Shown piece after piece: positions 1-5,915 of a stretch of 6,263 bases of DNA. Numbering within the stretch: position 1 is the stretch's first letter; the number at the start of each line of letters is the position of its first letter. Source of the stretch: Erysipelotrichaceae bacterium (GTDB lineage Bacteria > Bacillota_I > Bacilli_A > Erysipelotrichales > Erysipelotrichaceae); contig JAEDOA010000091.1 in assembly GCA_016302195.1 (NCBI GenBank), positions 1 through 6,263 on the forward strand, given 5' to 3'. Both the position numbers and the translations under genes were made by a program. Under the pieces are notes generated by a model, which was not told where the DNA came from, did no database searches, and saw only the letters and a program-made list of their open reading frames with translations.

Positions 1-1
1 A

Positions 2-367
2 AGGACTTTGATAGTCCGTTCGATATCAACGTGGATTTATATTGATAATACGTTGTTCTTGTTTAGCATTGACTATGCCGTAATGGAGAAGTCGAAGGAA
101 ATCTATACCTTGCCAGCCGAGTTTGGCTGGAGCGACTTAGGCAGCTGGGGCAGCCTCCGTACCTTGCTTCCACAGGATGAGGCTGGCAATGCCAAGGTAG
201 GCAAGGACATCCGGTTGTATGAATGCAAGAACTGCGTGGTTCATGCAGCCGACGAAAGCAAGGTGGTAGTTCAAGGCTTGAATGGCTATATCGTAGCCGA
301 GAAGAATGGACAACTGCTTGTTTGCTCATTGAAAGAGGAACAGAAAATTAAAGAATTTGGTAAATAA
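2..367 (+). CDS. manC: Mannose-1-phosphate guanylyltransferase, C-terminal part (5' truncated)
   Basis: This is the C-terminal end of a GTP:mannose-1-phosphate guanylyltransferase, the cytoplasmic enzyme that makes GDP-mannose for surface polysaccharides. The stretch SIDYAVMEKS (bases 65-94) followed by EFGWSDLGSWGSL (bases 119-157) is the family's conserved block, with the sugar/metal-binding region in WSDLGSW. The following ~65 residues read like the usual C-terminal tail (VVVQGLNGYIVAEKNGQLLVC, split here only for reading). The gene begins outside the window, so no start can be chosen; the TTG at base 8 is not a credible start. Oddity: the residues before SIDY (bases 2-64) do not resemble the family, whereas the frame one base earlier reads KDFDSPFDINVDLY and then stops at base 43. 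A frameshift or recombination joint near bases 40-64 is therefore possible and the gene may be broken. GC content is high here (36 of 60 bases in 121-180) compared with the next gene. Confidence 0.82.
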   Translation, partial: RTLIVRSISTWIYIDNTLFLFSIDYAVMEKSKEIYTLPAEFGWSDLGSWGSLRTLLPQDEAGNAKVGKDIRLYECKNCVVHAADESKVVVQGLNGYIVAEKNGQLLVCSLKEEQKIKEFGK

Positions 368-416
368 GATGAATATGTATTACTAGAACCGATATAAGTG
401 GAACTGGTGATAACAA

Positions 417-1940
417 ATGATAAGAATAATGGAGCAACAGTTAAAATCAAGTAACAAACGTATTGCAATTAATACCATAATAATTTATGTTAGAATGATA
501 TTAATTGCATTTATCGGATTGTTTACTACTCGATATGTTCTTCAAGCTTTAGGAGTTGAAGACTATGGTCTATATAATGTTGTTGGTGGTATTGTTACAA
601 TGTTAACTTTTATAAGTACTGCAATGATAACAACGACTAGACGATTCATAAATATCGAGATGGGGAAAAAAAGTGGAGGTAACGTTAATAAGGTTTTTAA
701 TGTCTGTCTTGTATTACATATTGGGTTTGCTATATTGGCTTATTTGATAGCTTTAACAATAGGCTTATGGTATATTAATAATGTTTTAAATGTAAGTGTA
801 AATAAGATAGGAGATGCTAAATTTATATATTTTATATCTACGACAGTAGCAGCCATAGGGATTATAAATGTTCCATATCAAGCTCTTATGACAGCATTTG
901 AAAAATTTAAATCAATTGCAATAATCGATTTTTCTACAACGCTTTTAAAAATCCCTCTTGTGGTTTTATTAATATTCTATGTAGGTAACTGTTTAAGGTT
1001 TTATGCTATTGGAGTTTGTGTGATATCTGCAATTTCCTTTATATGTTATCAGGTATATTGTAACAAGTATTTTAAAGAAACTGTTAAGTGGAATTTTTGT
1101 CGTGATATAAATAAATATAAGGAGATTCTTTATTTTAATAATTACACATCTTTAGGAGCCTTTGCATATCTTGCGAGAAGTCAAGGTGCAGCTTTGTTGA
1201 TTAATTATGTTTTTGGAACGCTTGTCAATGGTGCTTATGCTGTAGCGGCACAAATAGAATCACAAATTGCAGGTCTTGTTACAAATCTTGTAACTGCAGC
1301 TACTCCTCAGTTAACGCAAAGTTATAGTTCTGGTAATTATGAAAGAACTTTTGAAATAGTATCTAAAATTACAAAGTTTAGTATACTGTCTATGATAATT
1401 CTTTGTTTTTCAGCCTTTATTGAGATAGAGACTTTGTTAAAACTATGGTTGCATAATATACCAGAAAATACAATAGCCTTTTCTAAGGCGGTTTTAATAA
1501 GTTTATTCTTAAGATCATTAGCTTTGGGAGTTGATGGACTTATTCAAGCAACAGGTAAAGTAAAATGGTATCAGATTATTCAAAGTTCTTTGTTAGTTTT
1601 AGGATTACCATTGTCATTTTGTGGCTTTCGTTTAGGTCTTCCTGCTTATTTTATAGTTGTAGCATTTATGCTTACAGATTTAGTCAAGATTGTTTCTGTA
1701 TTTTTAATTGTGTGTAAGGTGACAAATATGAATTTTGCAGAATATTGTAAGATTGTTTATATTCCTGCGATTAAAGTAATGTTTCCTTTGTCTGTATATT
1801 ATATAGGATATAGATATTTAGTTGATGGATCTTTATTAAACCATTTGATTGGTTTTATTATAACATTGTTTGTGTCTCTGATTGTATGTTTTTGCTTTGG
1901 CCTTACAAATAATGAACGTAAAAAGGTTTTAAAAAAATAA
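417..1940 (+). CDS. wzx: Wzx-type polysaccharide flippase (MOP/PST superfamily)
   Basis: A 507-residue integral inner-membrane protein of the MOP (PST/MATE-like) superfamily, the group that flips undecaprenyl-diphosphate-linked repeat units to the periplasm. The N-terminus is characteristic of the Bacteroidetes branch: NKRIAINTIIIYVRM leads into helix 1, and TRYVLQALGVEDYGLYNVVGG (about residues 38-58) forms the conserved loop before helix 2. Hydrophobic segments can be seen at roughly 17-39, 51-75, 94-118, 135-155, 167-189, 194-212, 245-268, 322-340, 355-378, 387-405, 408-434, 448-468 and 474-495, which fits the 12-14 helices of the family, as does the length. The ATG at base 417 gives MIRIMEQQ; the ATG at base 429 (residue 5) is an equally good or better start, and neither has a clear Shine-Dalgarno sequence. 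It lies 49 bases after manC and 11 before rfbF. The gene is extremely AT-rich (11 G/C in bases 781-840), typical of flippase genes in variable polysaccharide loci. Which repeat unit it carries cannot be read from the sequence. Confidence 0.92.
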   Translation: MIRIMEQQLKSSNKRIAINTIIIYVRMILIAFIGLFTTRYVLQALGVEDYGLYNVVGGIVTMLTFISTAMITTTRRFINIEMGKKSGGNVNKVFNVCLVLHIGFAILAYLIALTIGLWYINNVLNVSVNKIGDAKFIYFISTTVAAIGIINVPYQALMTAFEKFKSIAIIDFSTTLLKIPLVVLLIFYVGNCLRFYAIGVCVISAISFICYQVYCNKYFKETVKWNFCRDINKYKEILYFNNYTSLGAFAYLARSQGAALLINYVFGTLVNGAYAVAAQIESQIAGLVTNLVTAATPQLTQSYSSGNYERTFEIVSKITKFSILSMIILCFSAFIEIETLLKLWLHNIPENTIAFSKAVLISLFLRSLALGVDGLIQATGKVKWYQIIQSSLLVLGLPLSFCGFRLGLPAYFIVVAFMLTDLVKIVSVFLIVCKVTNMNFAEYCKIVYIPAIKVMFPLSVYYIGYRYLVDGSLLNHLIGFIITLFVSLIVCFCFGLTNNERKKVLKK

Positions 1941-1951
1941 ATTAGATTACT

Positions 1952-2776
1952 ATGAAAGTAGTTCTTCTTGCAGGCGGGTTTGGTTCCCGCATCTCTGAGG
2001 AATCTCAGTTTAAACCGAAGCCGATGATAGAAATCGGTGGTATGCCAATTTTGTGGCATATCATGAAGGAGTATGCCTATTATGGTCATACTGAGTTTAT
2101 AATCTGTGCTGGATACAAGCAGGAGTACATCAAGGAGTGGTTTGGTAACTATTTCCTTCATAATTCGGATGTGACTTTTGATTATCGTCATGGTAAAAAT
2201 GAAATGGCAGTTCACCAGACTAATATGGAACCTTGGAAGGTGACAGTTGTGGATACTGGCTATAATACTATGACAGGTGGTCGTATCAAGCGTATTCAGA
2301 AATATGTTGGTGGCGAACCTTTCTTGATGACATACGGAGATGGTGTTTGTGATGTTGAAATAGACAAGCTCATAGAGTTCCATAAAAGTCATGGTAAATT
2401 GGCAACCCTCACAGCCGTAAAAATGGCACAGGATAAGGGGGTGCTTGATATTCAGGATGGAGCTGTTAAAGCATTTCGTGAAAAAAATGTTTCCGATGGT
2501 GCGCCTATTAACGCAGGTTATATGGTACTCGAACCACAGATATTTGATTATCTTACCGATGATACTTGTGTGTTTGAAAAGGTTGCTCTTACCAAGTTAG
2601 CAGAAGAAGGTCAGTTAATGTCTTATATTCATGAAGGATTCTGGCAGTGTATGGATAATATTCGTGAAAAGAACATGCTGGAGAAATTGTTGGCTGAGGA
2701 CAAGGCTCCTTGGAAGCGTTGGGAGCGTTCTATTCCTAATCTTGAATATAAGAACAGAATGACGAAGGGAGAATAA
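1952..2776 (+). CDS. rfbF: Glucose-1-phosphate cytidylyltransferase
   Basis: This cytoplasmic enzyme converts CTP and glucose 1-phosphate to CDP-glucose, the entry point to CDP-3,6-dideoxyhexoses. The 274 residues are slightly longer than Salmonella RfbF (about 257). They align with it from memory over the whole length: LAGGFGSRISEE (6-17) is the nucleotide-binding loop, KPKPMIEIGG (21-30) carries the catalytic-type lysine (K23), then ILWHIMK, ICAGYKQEYIKEWFGNYF, VVDTGYNTMTGGRIKR (99-114), TYGDG with metal-ligand D130, and FWQCMD with the second metal-ligand D235. The C-terminal KAPWKRWE is also typical. The segment MAQDKGVLDI (158-167) differs from the PPGRFGALDI-type segment of the Salmonella enzyme. 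The ATG at 1952 precedes the standard MKVVLLAGG start. The gene is less AT-rich than the flippase (25 G/C in bases 2281-2340). It is followed after 2 bases by the cupin gene, and no CDP-glucose 4,6-dehydratase lies within the window. Confidence 0.93.
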   Translation: MKVVLLAGGFGSRISEESQFKPKPMIEIGGMPILWHIMKEYAYYGHTEFIICAGYKQEYIKEWFGNYFLHNSDVTFDYRHGKNEMAVHQTNMEPWKVTVVDTGYNTMTGGRIKRIQKYVGGEPFLMTYGDGVCDVEIDKLIEFHKSHGKLATLTAVKMAQDKGVLDIQDGAVKAFREKNVSDGAPINAGYMVLEPQIFDYLTDDTCVFEKVALTKLAEEGQLMSYIHEGFWQCMDNIREKNMLEKLLAEDKAPWKRWERSIPNLEYKNRMTKGE

Positions 2777-2778
2777 TT

Positions 2779-3183
2779 ATGTCTCAGATAGATAAAGTGC
2801 AGATTATTAATCGTCGCCTTATTGCAGACGATCGTGGTTGGTTTTTGAAAGCCATCACAGGTACAGAAGACGGTATTCCTGACCATACAGGCGAGGTTTA
2901 TCTCACTATGGGCAAACCTGGTCAAGCCAAGGGTGGACATTTTCATCCAGAAGCTATTGAATGGTTTACTATTATTCAAGGAAGTGCTGTACTGAAATTA
3001 GAGGATGTAGATACTCATGAGCGTAGGGATATAGAAATGTCTTTAGATAAAGCGATTACTGTATTCATTCCCAATAATGTAGCACATGTAGTTGTTAATA
3101 ACAGTGATAGTGATTTTATTTTATTGGCTTATACAGATAAATTGTATAATCCTTCTGATACAATAACATATAAAATATTTTAA
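2779..3183 (+). CDS. Cupin protein, WxcM/FdtA or CapF-C-terminal type
   Basis: A 134-residue single-domain cupin, probably acting on a nucleotide sugar in the cytoplasm. Residues 48-68 fit the classic cupin motif 1, G(X)5HXH(X)4E(X)6G, exactly, with H54, H56 and E61. Motif 2 is seen as P98-x-N-x2-H103-x3-N107, with Asn in place of the usual Gly. The opening LIADDRGWFLKAI resembles the DDRG start shared by FdtA-type 3,4-ketoisomerases, RmlC-like epimerases and the cupin domain of CapF. The ending LYNPSDTITYKIF resembles the Y-x-x-SD-x-I-x-Y tail of the WxcM/FdtA group. The length suits a free-standing ketoisomerase or epimerase (about 130-140), whereas RmlC is longer. The start ATG lies 2 bases after the rfbF stop, with AAGGGA 8 bases upstream as a plausible ribosome-binding site. 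The position suggests it acts on a product derived from CDP-glucose or on another sugar of the repeat. The exact reaction is not recognisable, and the domain could also have a binding role. Confidence 0.78.
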   Translation: MSQIDKVQIINRRLIADDRGWFLKAITGTEDGIPDHTGEVYLTMGKPGQAKGGHFHPEAIEWFTIIQGSAVLKLEDVDTHERRDIEMSLDKAITVFIPNNVAHVVVNNSDSDFILLAYTDKLYNPSDTITYKIF

Positions 3184-3185
3184 AA

Positions 3186-3590
3186 ATGGAAAAGAAAAAG
3201 AGATTAATTGTAGACATTGATAATACTGTTACGGTAACAGAGAATGGCGACTATGTACATAGCAAAGCTGTCCAGGCGACCATAGATATGCTGAAGAAAT
3301 ATAAGGCTGCTGGATTTGAAATTGTTATGTTTTCTAGTAGAAATATGCGTACTTATGAGGCTAATGTAGGTAAAATTAATATTCATACATTACCTAATAT
3401 AATAAATTGGCTTGACTCCCATGAAGTACCATACGACGAAATTCATGTAGGAAAACCTTGGTGTGGTTTTGAGGGATTCTATATTGATGATTCTGCGATA
3501 CGTCCCTCAGAGTTTCATAAAATGAGCTTTGAGGAAATAACTGATATGTTAGCAAAAGAGAAGGCCTATGTTAAATCTATAGCAAAATAA
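3186..3590 (+). CDS. HAD-family phosphatase, EcbF/BcbF capsule type
   Basis: A small (134-residue) soluble HAD hydrolase of the capsule-biosynthesis phosphatase family typified by EcbF/BcbF. Motif I is VDIDNT with nucleophile D10 and acid/base D12. Motif II is the serine at 50 or 51 in MFSSRNMRTYEANVGK. K90 in VGKPWCGFEGF serves as motif III. Motif IV is the D101-D102 pair in FYIDDSAIRPSEF. The block RNMRTYEANVGKINIHTLP and the phrase GKPWCGFEGFYIDD are family hallmarks and are fully conserved here, so the enzyme should be active. No cap domain is present. It would dephosphorylate a small phosphorylated sugar or polyol, or an activated intermediate, but the substrate is not known from sequence. 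The gene starts 2 bases after the cupin stop and is followed after 6 bases by the kinase fusion, which fits a shared pathway and co-translation. Confidence 0.88.
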   Translation: MEKKKRLIVDIDNTVTVTENGDYVHSKAVQATIDMLKKYKAAGFEIVMFSSRNMRTYEANVGKINIHTLPNIINWLDSHEVPYDEIHVGKPWCGFEGFYIDDSAIRPSEFHKMSFEEITDMLAKEKAYVKSIAK

Positions 3591-3596
3591 GGCATT

Positions 3597-5129
3597 ATGT
3601 ATCTAATCACTTCTGCTGCTTATATAACGCCTGGTCTATCATCTGAGTTTGGAAAAATTCCTCCTTGTATGTTGCCTGTTCAGAATAGACGTTTATATGA
3701 GCACCAAATATCTATTATTCCCGATAAAGAGAATATTGTTTTGTCATTGCCGTATAGCTATCAGCTTACGGCATATGATAATAGACGTTTAACTTCTTTA
3801 GGGGTAAGAATAGTCAAAGTGCCTGATGATTTATCCTTAGGACAAAGTATTGTATATGTTCTTAATGTTGTAGGACAATATTCTGAATCATTGACAATTT
3901 TACATGGCGATACATTATTTTCTAACTTGTTGAAAGAACCTGATAGTTGTGCTATTGCTATAGCTGAAGATTTTTATGATTGGGCTCATGTTGGCGAATA
4001 TGTATATGCTGGATGCTTTTCTTTTTCTGATCAAACTCTTTTGATACAAAAAATTACGGAAAGTGAGTACAAGTTTATGGAAGGAGTTGCTGAATATGGA
4101 AGGGTAAAACCTCTGCATAATACTTATTTGGAAAATTGGATGGATTTTGGGCTTGTTAATACATATTATCGGTCTATTTCTAAAATGACAACACAAAGAG
4201 TATTTAACTCAATGAAGGTCTCTCAATTTAGTGTCCGAAAAAGTAGTTTAGACAAAAGAAAAATGAAAGCGGAATCCAATTGGATACTTTCTCTTCCTGC
4301 CTCTATGAAGCATTATGCTCCACCTGTTTGGGATAGGGGGGATGATGGAAATTATTATTATTATGAGATTGAATATTATTTTCTTTCCTCTCTTGCTAAT
4401 CTTTTTGTATTTGGTAAGAATGAATTATATGTTTGGAAAGATATAATTCGTTCATGTGTTGATTTTTTTGATGAAGAATTTGAAATAAAGCCAGTTAATG
4501 TTCTTCAAATTGCTCAACAGAATGATTTGCTCTACAGTTCAAAAACTATGATACGGCTTGAACAATATGCTAAACAGACAAACATTTCTCTTGATGAACC
4601 TTGGACAATAAATGGTGTTAGGGTTCCGTCATTAAATAATATTATTAAAGAAATAGAACCAGCTATATCAAAGGCAGACGTACGATTTGCTACTATGATG
4701 CATGGAGATCCTTGCTTCAGTAATATTCTTTATGATTTTAAATCAAAATCAATAAAGGTTATTGATCCGCGAGGCTTGGACATAGATGGGAAACAAAGCA
4801 TTTATGGTGATATTCGATATGATGTTGCAAAATTAGCTCATTCTATACTCGGAATGTATGATTTTATTATAGGTGGAATGTTTGAATATGGAGAAAATGA
4901 TAAGTATAATGTATATATAAATTTTGAAATGTCTGATAATTTAGAGCAAATTCAGAGTTTTTTCCTTCAACAGAAAATAGGAGGTTATTCTCTTTCAGAA
5001 TTATCTGTATATCCTATACTTATACATTTATTCCTTTCGATGTTACCATTACATAATGATTATGTTGATCGTCAAAAAGCTTTTTTGGCTAATGCATTAA
5101 GATTGTATGTTGAATTTATAAAAAAATAA
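3597..5129 (+). CDS. Nucleotidyltransferase-like / APH-like kinase fusion protein
   Basis: A 510-residue soluble two-domain protein. Residues 1 to about 215 look like a sugar-phosphate nucleotidyltransferase: a beta-strand start (MYLITSAAY), a loop reading FGKIPPCMLPVQNRRLYEHQ (18-37), HGDTLF with a possible metal ligand D105, and NWMDFGLVNTYY with a second acidic residue, D183. The usual GxGxR loop and the PK lysine are not visible; the sequence has PPC where PK would be. Residues from about 225 to 500 resemble aminoglycoside phosphotransferase/choline kinase enzymes: the catalytic loop is MHGDPCFSN (H369, D371, N376), the metal-binding site is IDPRG (D390), and YGDIRYDVAKL (403-413) is the conserved segment that follows. 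The front lobe lacks an obvious Gly-rich loop, which is common in this superfamily. The family is seen in capsule loci and is usually annotated only as capsular biosynthesis protein. Neighbours are a HAD phosphatase 6 bases upstream and a complete nucleotidyltransferase 4 bases downstream. A kinase acting on a metabolite that is then nucleotide-activated is the favoured reading; the substrate is unknown. Confidence 0.82.
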   Translation: MYLITSAAYITPGLSSEFGKIPPCMLPVQNRRLYEHQISIIPDKENIVLSLPYSYQLTAYDNRRLTSLGVRIVKVPDDLSLGQSIVYVLNVVGQYSESLTILHGDTLFSNLLKEPDSCAIAIAEDFYDWAHVGEYVYAGCFSFSDQTLLIQKITESEYKFMEGVAEYGRVKPLHNTYLENWMDFGLVNTYYRSISKMTTQRVFNSMKVSQFSVRKSSLDKRKMKAESNWILSLPASMKHYAPPVWDRGDDGNYYYYEIEYYFLSSLANLFVFGKNELYVWKDIIRSCVDFFDEEFEIKPVNVLQIAQQNDLLYSSKTMIRLEQYAKQTNISLDEPWTINGVRVPSLNNIIKEIEPAISKADVRFATMMHGDPCFSNILYDFKSKSIKVIDPRGLDIDGKQSIYGDIRYDVAKLAHSILGMYDFIIGGMFEYGENDKYNVYINFEMSDNLEQIQSFFLQQKIGGYSLSELSVYPILIHLFLSMLPLHNDYVDRQKAFLANALRLYVEFIKK

Positions 5130-5133
5130 TTTT

Positions 5134-5856
5134 ATGACAATAGTTATTCCAATGGCAGGATTAAGTTCTCGATTTGCTAAGGCTGGCTTTACCTTGCCAA
5201 AGTATATGCTTTATATAAATGATAAAAGCTTGTTTAATCTTGCTGTTAGTAGTTTTGAAGATTATTTTCAGACTTGCCGTTTTGTTTTTGTAGCTCGCGA
5301 TGTTTTTGATACTCCTAGCTTTATAGAGAAGGAATGTAAGCTTATGGGTATAAAAAAATATAAAGTAGTTGTTACAGAACCGACAAAGGGTCAAGCAGAG
5401 ACAGTTCTTTTTGGAATTAAGGGTGCCGATATTCCTGAAGATGAGGAAATTCTTATTTTTAATATAGATACATTTCGCCCTGGTTTTAAATTTCCTAATA
5501 AAGCCAAATTGTCTGATGGCTATTTGGAATGTTTTATTGGTGATGGTGATAATTGGTCATATGCCAAGACGGAAGATGGGACTGATGATACAAAGGTTAT
5601 AGAAACTGCAGAAAAAAAGAGCATATCTCATTTTTGTTCAACAGGCATTTATTTTTTTAAAAATGCTTCTGATTTTATTCTGTCATATATGAGTAATGCT
5701 CATAATAATGATGGAAAGGAACAGTATGTGGCACCTTTATATAACTATCTGATAAAAAAGGGAAGAGATATTCGGGTAAATATCATTGACAAAAAGGATG
5801 TCTGTTTTTGCGGAATACCTTCAGAGTATTATGAATATCTAAAAAATAACATATGA
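5134..5856 (+). CDS. Sugar-phosphate nucleotidyltransferase-like protein (capsule type)
   Basis: A 240-residue single-domain protein with the GT-A-like fold of NTP transferases. The N-terminal loop PMAGLSSRFAKAGF (6-19) is the nucleotide-binding signature, and LPKYML supplies the expected lysine, K23. TKGQAETVLFGI (84-95) matches the nucleotide-contacting GQAxT segment. FNIDT gives the metal-ligand D112. The end FCGIPSEYYEYL (225-236) corresponds to the WGTPEDLxxY segment that closes the active site in this family. There is no left-handed beta-helix or other C-terminal domain, so the enzyme would be an activating transferase only. It would join an NTP to a phosphorylated sugar, polyol or similar small molecule; which nucleotide and which acceptor cannot be read directly. 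Automated pipelines may call such proteins capsular biosynthesis or family 2 glycosyltransferase proteins. It follows the kinase fusion by 4 bases, and the pair probably work in sequence. Confidence 0.8.
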   Translation: MTIVIPMAGLSSRFAKAGFTLPKYMLYINDKSLFNLAVSSFEDYFQTCRFVFVARDVFDTPSFIEKECKLMGIKKYKVVVTEPTKGQAETVLFGIKGADIPEDEEILIFNIDTFRPGFKFPNKAKLSDGYLECFIGDGDNWSYAKTEDGTDDTKVIETAEKKSISHFCSTGIYFFKNASDFILSYMSNAHNNDGKEQYVAPLYNYLIKKGRDIRVNIIDKKDVCFCGIPSEYYEYLKNNI

Positions 5857-5915
5857 TTATTATTCATTTAGAAAAATAATTTTATAGATTTTGATGATAA
5901 GTAAATGTATTATAA

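Noticed and set aside
368..416. Promoter in the manC-flippase gap
   Set aside because: No TAnnTTTG box or convincing -33 element is visible in these 49 bases.
1799..2392. Long open frame (197 codons) on the - strand across the flippase/rfbF junction
   Set aside because: It lies antisense to two well-supported genes, its translation has low-complexity Ile/Leu/His/Ser-rich character with no recognisable motif, and such antisense frames are common in AT-rich coding DNA.
2779..3183. Calling the cupin an RmlC dTDP-4-dehydrorhamnose 3,5-epimerase
   Set aside because: It is about 50 residues shorter than RmlC, and its motif and tail fit the short WxcM/FdtA or CapF-C-terminal cupins better. No other dTDP-rhamnose genes are present.
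4336..4364. G6 run followed by an ATT triplet repeat inside the kinase-fusion gene, considered as a phase-variation tract
   Set aside because: The G tract is only six bases long, and the ATT repeat is in triplets, encoding Asn followed by four Tyr, so length changes there would keep the frame. The tract is too short to call a slippage switch.
3597..5129. Reading the kinase-like half as an antibiotic-resistance aminoglycoside phosphotransferase
   Set aside because: The HGD/IDP motifs are shared by the whole superfamily. The fusion to a transferase-like domain and the polysaccharide context argue for a biosynthetic kinase.
5857..5915. Possible promoter or terminator in the 59-base gap before the GT14 gene
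   Set aside because: The only near match to the Bacteroidetes -7 box (TAGATTTTG) has an extra base and no TTG partner at the right distance. The only inverted repeat (ATTATT/AATAAT, bases 5859-5864 and 5875-5880) is six A/T pairs, too weak for a terminator.
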